This document shows positions 62,987 through 64,000 of a DNA stretch of 64,000 nucleotides, in pieces. Position 1 is the first letter of the stretch. Each line of letters opens with the position of its first letter. Under the pieces are notes generated by a model, which made no database searches, was not told the origin of the DNA, and saw only the letters and a list, made by a program, of their open reading frames with translations. The stretch spans positions 124,001 through 188,000 of the forward strand of contig CP137320.1 in NCBI GenBank assembly GCA_033182465.1, in the 5' to 3' direction. The translations under genes were made by a program, and so were the position numbers. Source of the DNA: Sanghuangporus weigelae (lineage: Eukaryota > Basidiomycota > Agaricomycetes > Hymenochaetales > Hymenochaetaceae).

Positions 62987-64000
62987 CTCCGTTGTAGACT
63001 ATCAGACCCTCTTAAGCAGCGGCGAAGGCGACGGCGTTCGACCACAGAGAGGCGTCGGCGGTGTCAAAGATCGGAGAGGTAAGAAGGGATCCAACTCGCG
63101 GCTAGACCTCCTGGACAGCTTGGTGCCGTGGGGGACAATTTGACCCGGAAGCACTGCTGCCGATCGGGATGCGCGCTCAGTCGTGGGGAGAGCTCAATCG
63201 TAAGGGCTATGGTATGATCCGCGTATAAAGGGGACGCCGCCGATAATGTACGAGACAGAGCCGCCGACGAGTCAAGATGTCGGCGTCGCGAATAAGCAGT
63301 AGAGCGACGGCGCTGTCGAGTCCTGCGAGCGGCGGCGATTACTAGTAGAGCGACGGTACCGCCGATTACCAGGAGAGCGACGGTGTCGCCGATTGTCGAG
63401 AGGGCGATGGCGCTGCCGATTCCCCGGGAGAGCGGCGATGTCACCGATTACCAGGAGAGCGACGGTGTCGCCGATTGTCAAAAGGGGGATGGCGCTGCCG
63501 ATTCCCAGGACCGGGGATAGCTCTGCCGATCACTTGCGCAGTGGCGAGTGGGCACGTGCCCCTGTTGTTCCCTTAAACGGGGGCGGCGTCTTGTGTCGGC
63601 ACACGATCTTCGGCGGAGGCAATAGAGAGCAAAAGGGCTAATAGAGACGAGAGGAGTGCACTAAGATCTATTCTGAACTACTGCTTCTGAACACTACATA
63701 CATGATGTCTATATATACTGGGGAATGCTGGGGAAGAGCGTCACAGAGGCGGTGACAGTGACGGCGTGTCACAGGCGTGCAATCGGTGCGGACCCGAAGA
63801 TCGGGGCGCGCCGCGAAGCTGCCAAGACACGGGCGCGCGCTGATCGGGCTGGCGGTGATTGGCGCGGCGCATCATCATCGGGCGCGCTCAGATCGCTAAG
63901 TGGTCGCACCACACGAATATGAAACGTCAGGGGAGGCAATAATACTAAAAGGGGAATACGCGAGTGGCCGCCACGTCCGACAATCGGACTCAGCGCACGA
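62987..64000. other. GC-rich region beyond the transposase, probable other insertion
   Basis: Composition changes sharply at about 63010. No gene found. On the minus strand a TATA-like TATATATAG near 63715 followed by LTR-like leader sequence hints at the edge of another retroelement continuing past the window; no ends or coding motifs are visible to confirm it. Confidence 0.35.
63338..63530. repeat. 82-bp tandem repeat
   Basis: A block starting GATTACCAGGAGAGCGACGG at 63364 recurs at 63446, an 82-bp period, with a partial diverged copy before (63338). Shorter motifs (GCCGATT, GAGAGCGACGG) recur within each unit. Confidence 0.7.

Larger units (their letters stand above)
44349..63010. mobile_element. 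CACTA (CMC/EnSpm) transposon with nested gypsy
   Basis: The left end at 44349 (CACCGCGTGTCGAG...ATCTAGAGGGTGGGT) resembles the MITE terminus and is followed by TAGATA/AGATTATCTA subterminal motifs to about 44620. Inside are two convergent genes whose stops are about 75 bp apart: an accessory gene (+) and a Tnp2 transposase (-). Without the gypsy insertion the element would be about 6.5 kb. The matching right terminus was not found: DNA changes abruptly near 63010, 25 bp beyond the transposase start, so the right end is either displaced by another insertion or lost. The right coordinate is therefore approximate. Confidence 0.65.

Noticed and set aside
1-64000. CRISPR array, bacterial operon or riboswitch
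   Set aside because: No regularly spaced direct repeats with spacers; introns and element types show a eukaryotic (fungal) genome.

Overview
The window looks like a piece of a basidiomycete (Agaricomycetes) nuclear genome. The genes carry many short GT-AG introns of about 48-65 nt, and intergenic DNA is rich in simple repeats. The families present (chromodomain Ty3/gypsy, Ty1/copia, Tnp2-type CACTA transposase, M43 secreted metalloproteases, small secreted proteins) fit that group. All gene models were built by eye from splice signals, reading frame and family motifs; none was checked by a search.

Layout. 1-3.3 kb: 3' end of an M43 metalloprotease gene (+), an atypical SDR gene (-), and a degenerate second M43 gene (+). 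3.3-17.6 kb: gene-poor and rich in microsatellites, with one confident gene, a Ser-rich low-complexity protein (8075-10369, -). 17.6-19.9 kb: a second SDR (+) facing a decayed M43 (-). 21.2-26.9 kb: housekeeping island with an RPA32-like gene (+) convergent with NAA25/MDM20 (-). 27.8-28.8 kb: a small-secreted-protein (SSP) gene broken by a 428-bp CACTA-type MITE. 29.2-35.1 kb: a complete copia element with identical LTRs. 36.1-38.4 kb: a third SDR (+)/M43 (-) pair; with locus 1 it forms a large inverted duplication. 38.9-41.6 kb: two more SSP genes and one decayed copy. 41.9-43.1 kb: a zinc-finger protein gene (-). 44.35-about 63.0 kb: a CACTA transposon with an intact 15-exon Tnp2 transposase gene (-) and a convergent accessory gene (+). 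The accessory gene is split by a 12.2-kb Ty3/gypsy chromovirus (45346-57503). 63.0-64.0 kb: abrupt change to GC-rich DNA with an 82-bp tandem repeat, probably another insertion.

The most notable object is the 12.2-kb gypsy element. Its 1437-bp LTRs differ at one base that I could find, and it has a 5-bp target duplication. It carries far more than gag-pol: an ORF inside each LTR, a coiled-coil ORF with a PPxY motif ahead of gag, a canonical -1 slippery heptamer at the gag stop, a 332-aa ORF after pol, and on the opposite strand a two-exon gene for an 88-aa membrane-anchored protein. Its primer site is a perfect 12-nt complement of the predicted mRNA 5' end, the arrangement used by self-priming Tf1/sushi elements. 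By contrast the copia element has a primer site matching the anticodon region of initiator tRNA-Met.

Two host-side patterns also stand out. The convergent SDR/M43 pair occurs three times, with the SDR kept intact and the protease decaying. The CACTA MITE at 27.8 kb shares its terminal sequence with the left end of the big CACTA element 16 kb away, which suggests a non-autonomous/autonomous pair.
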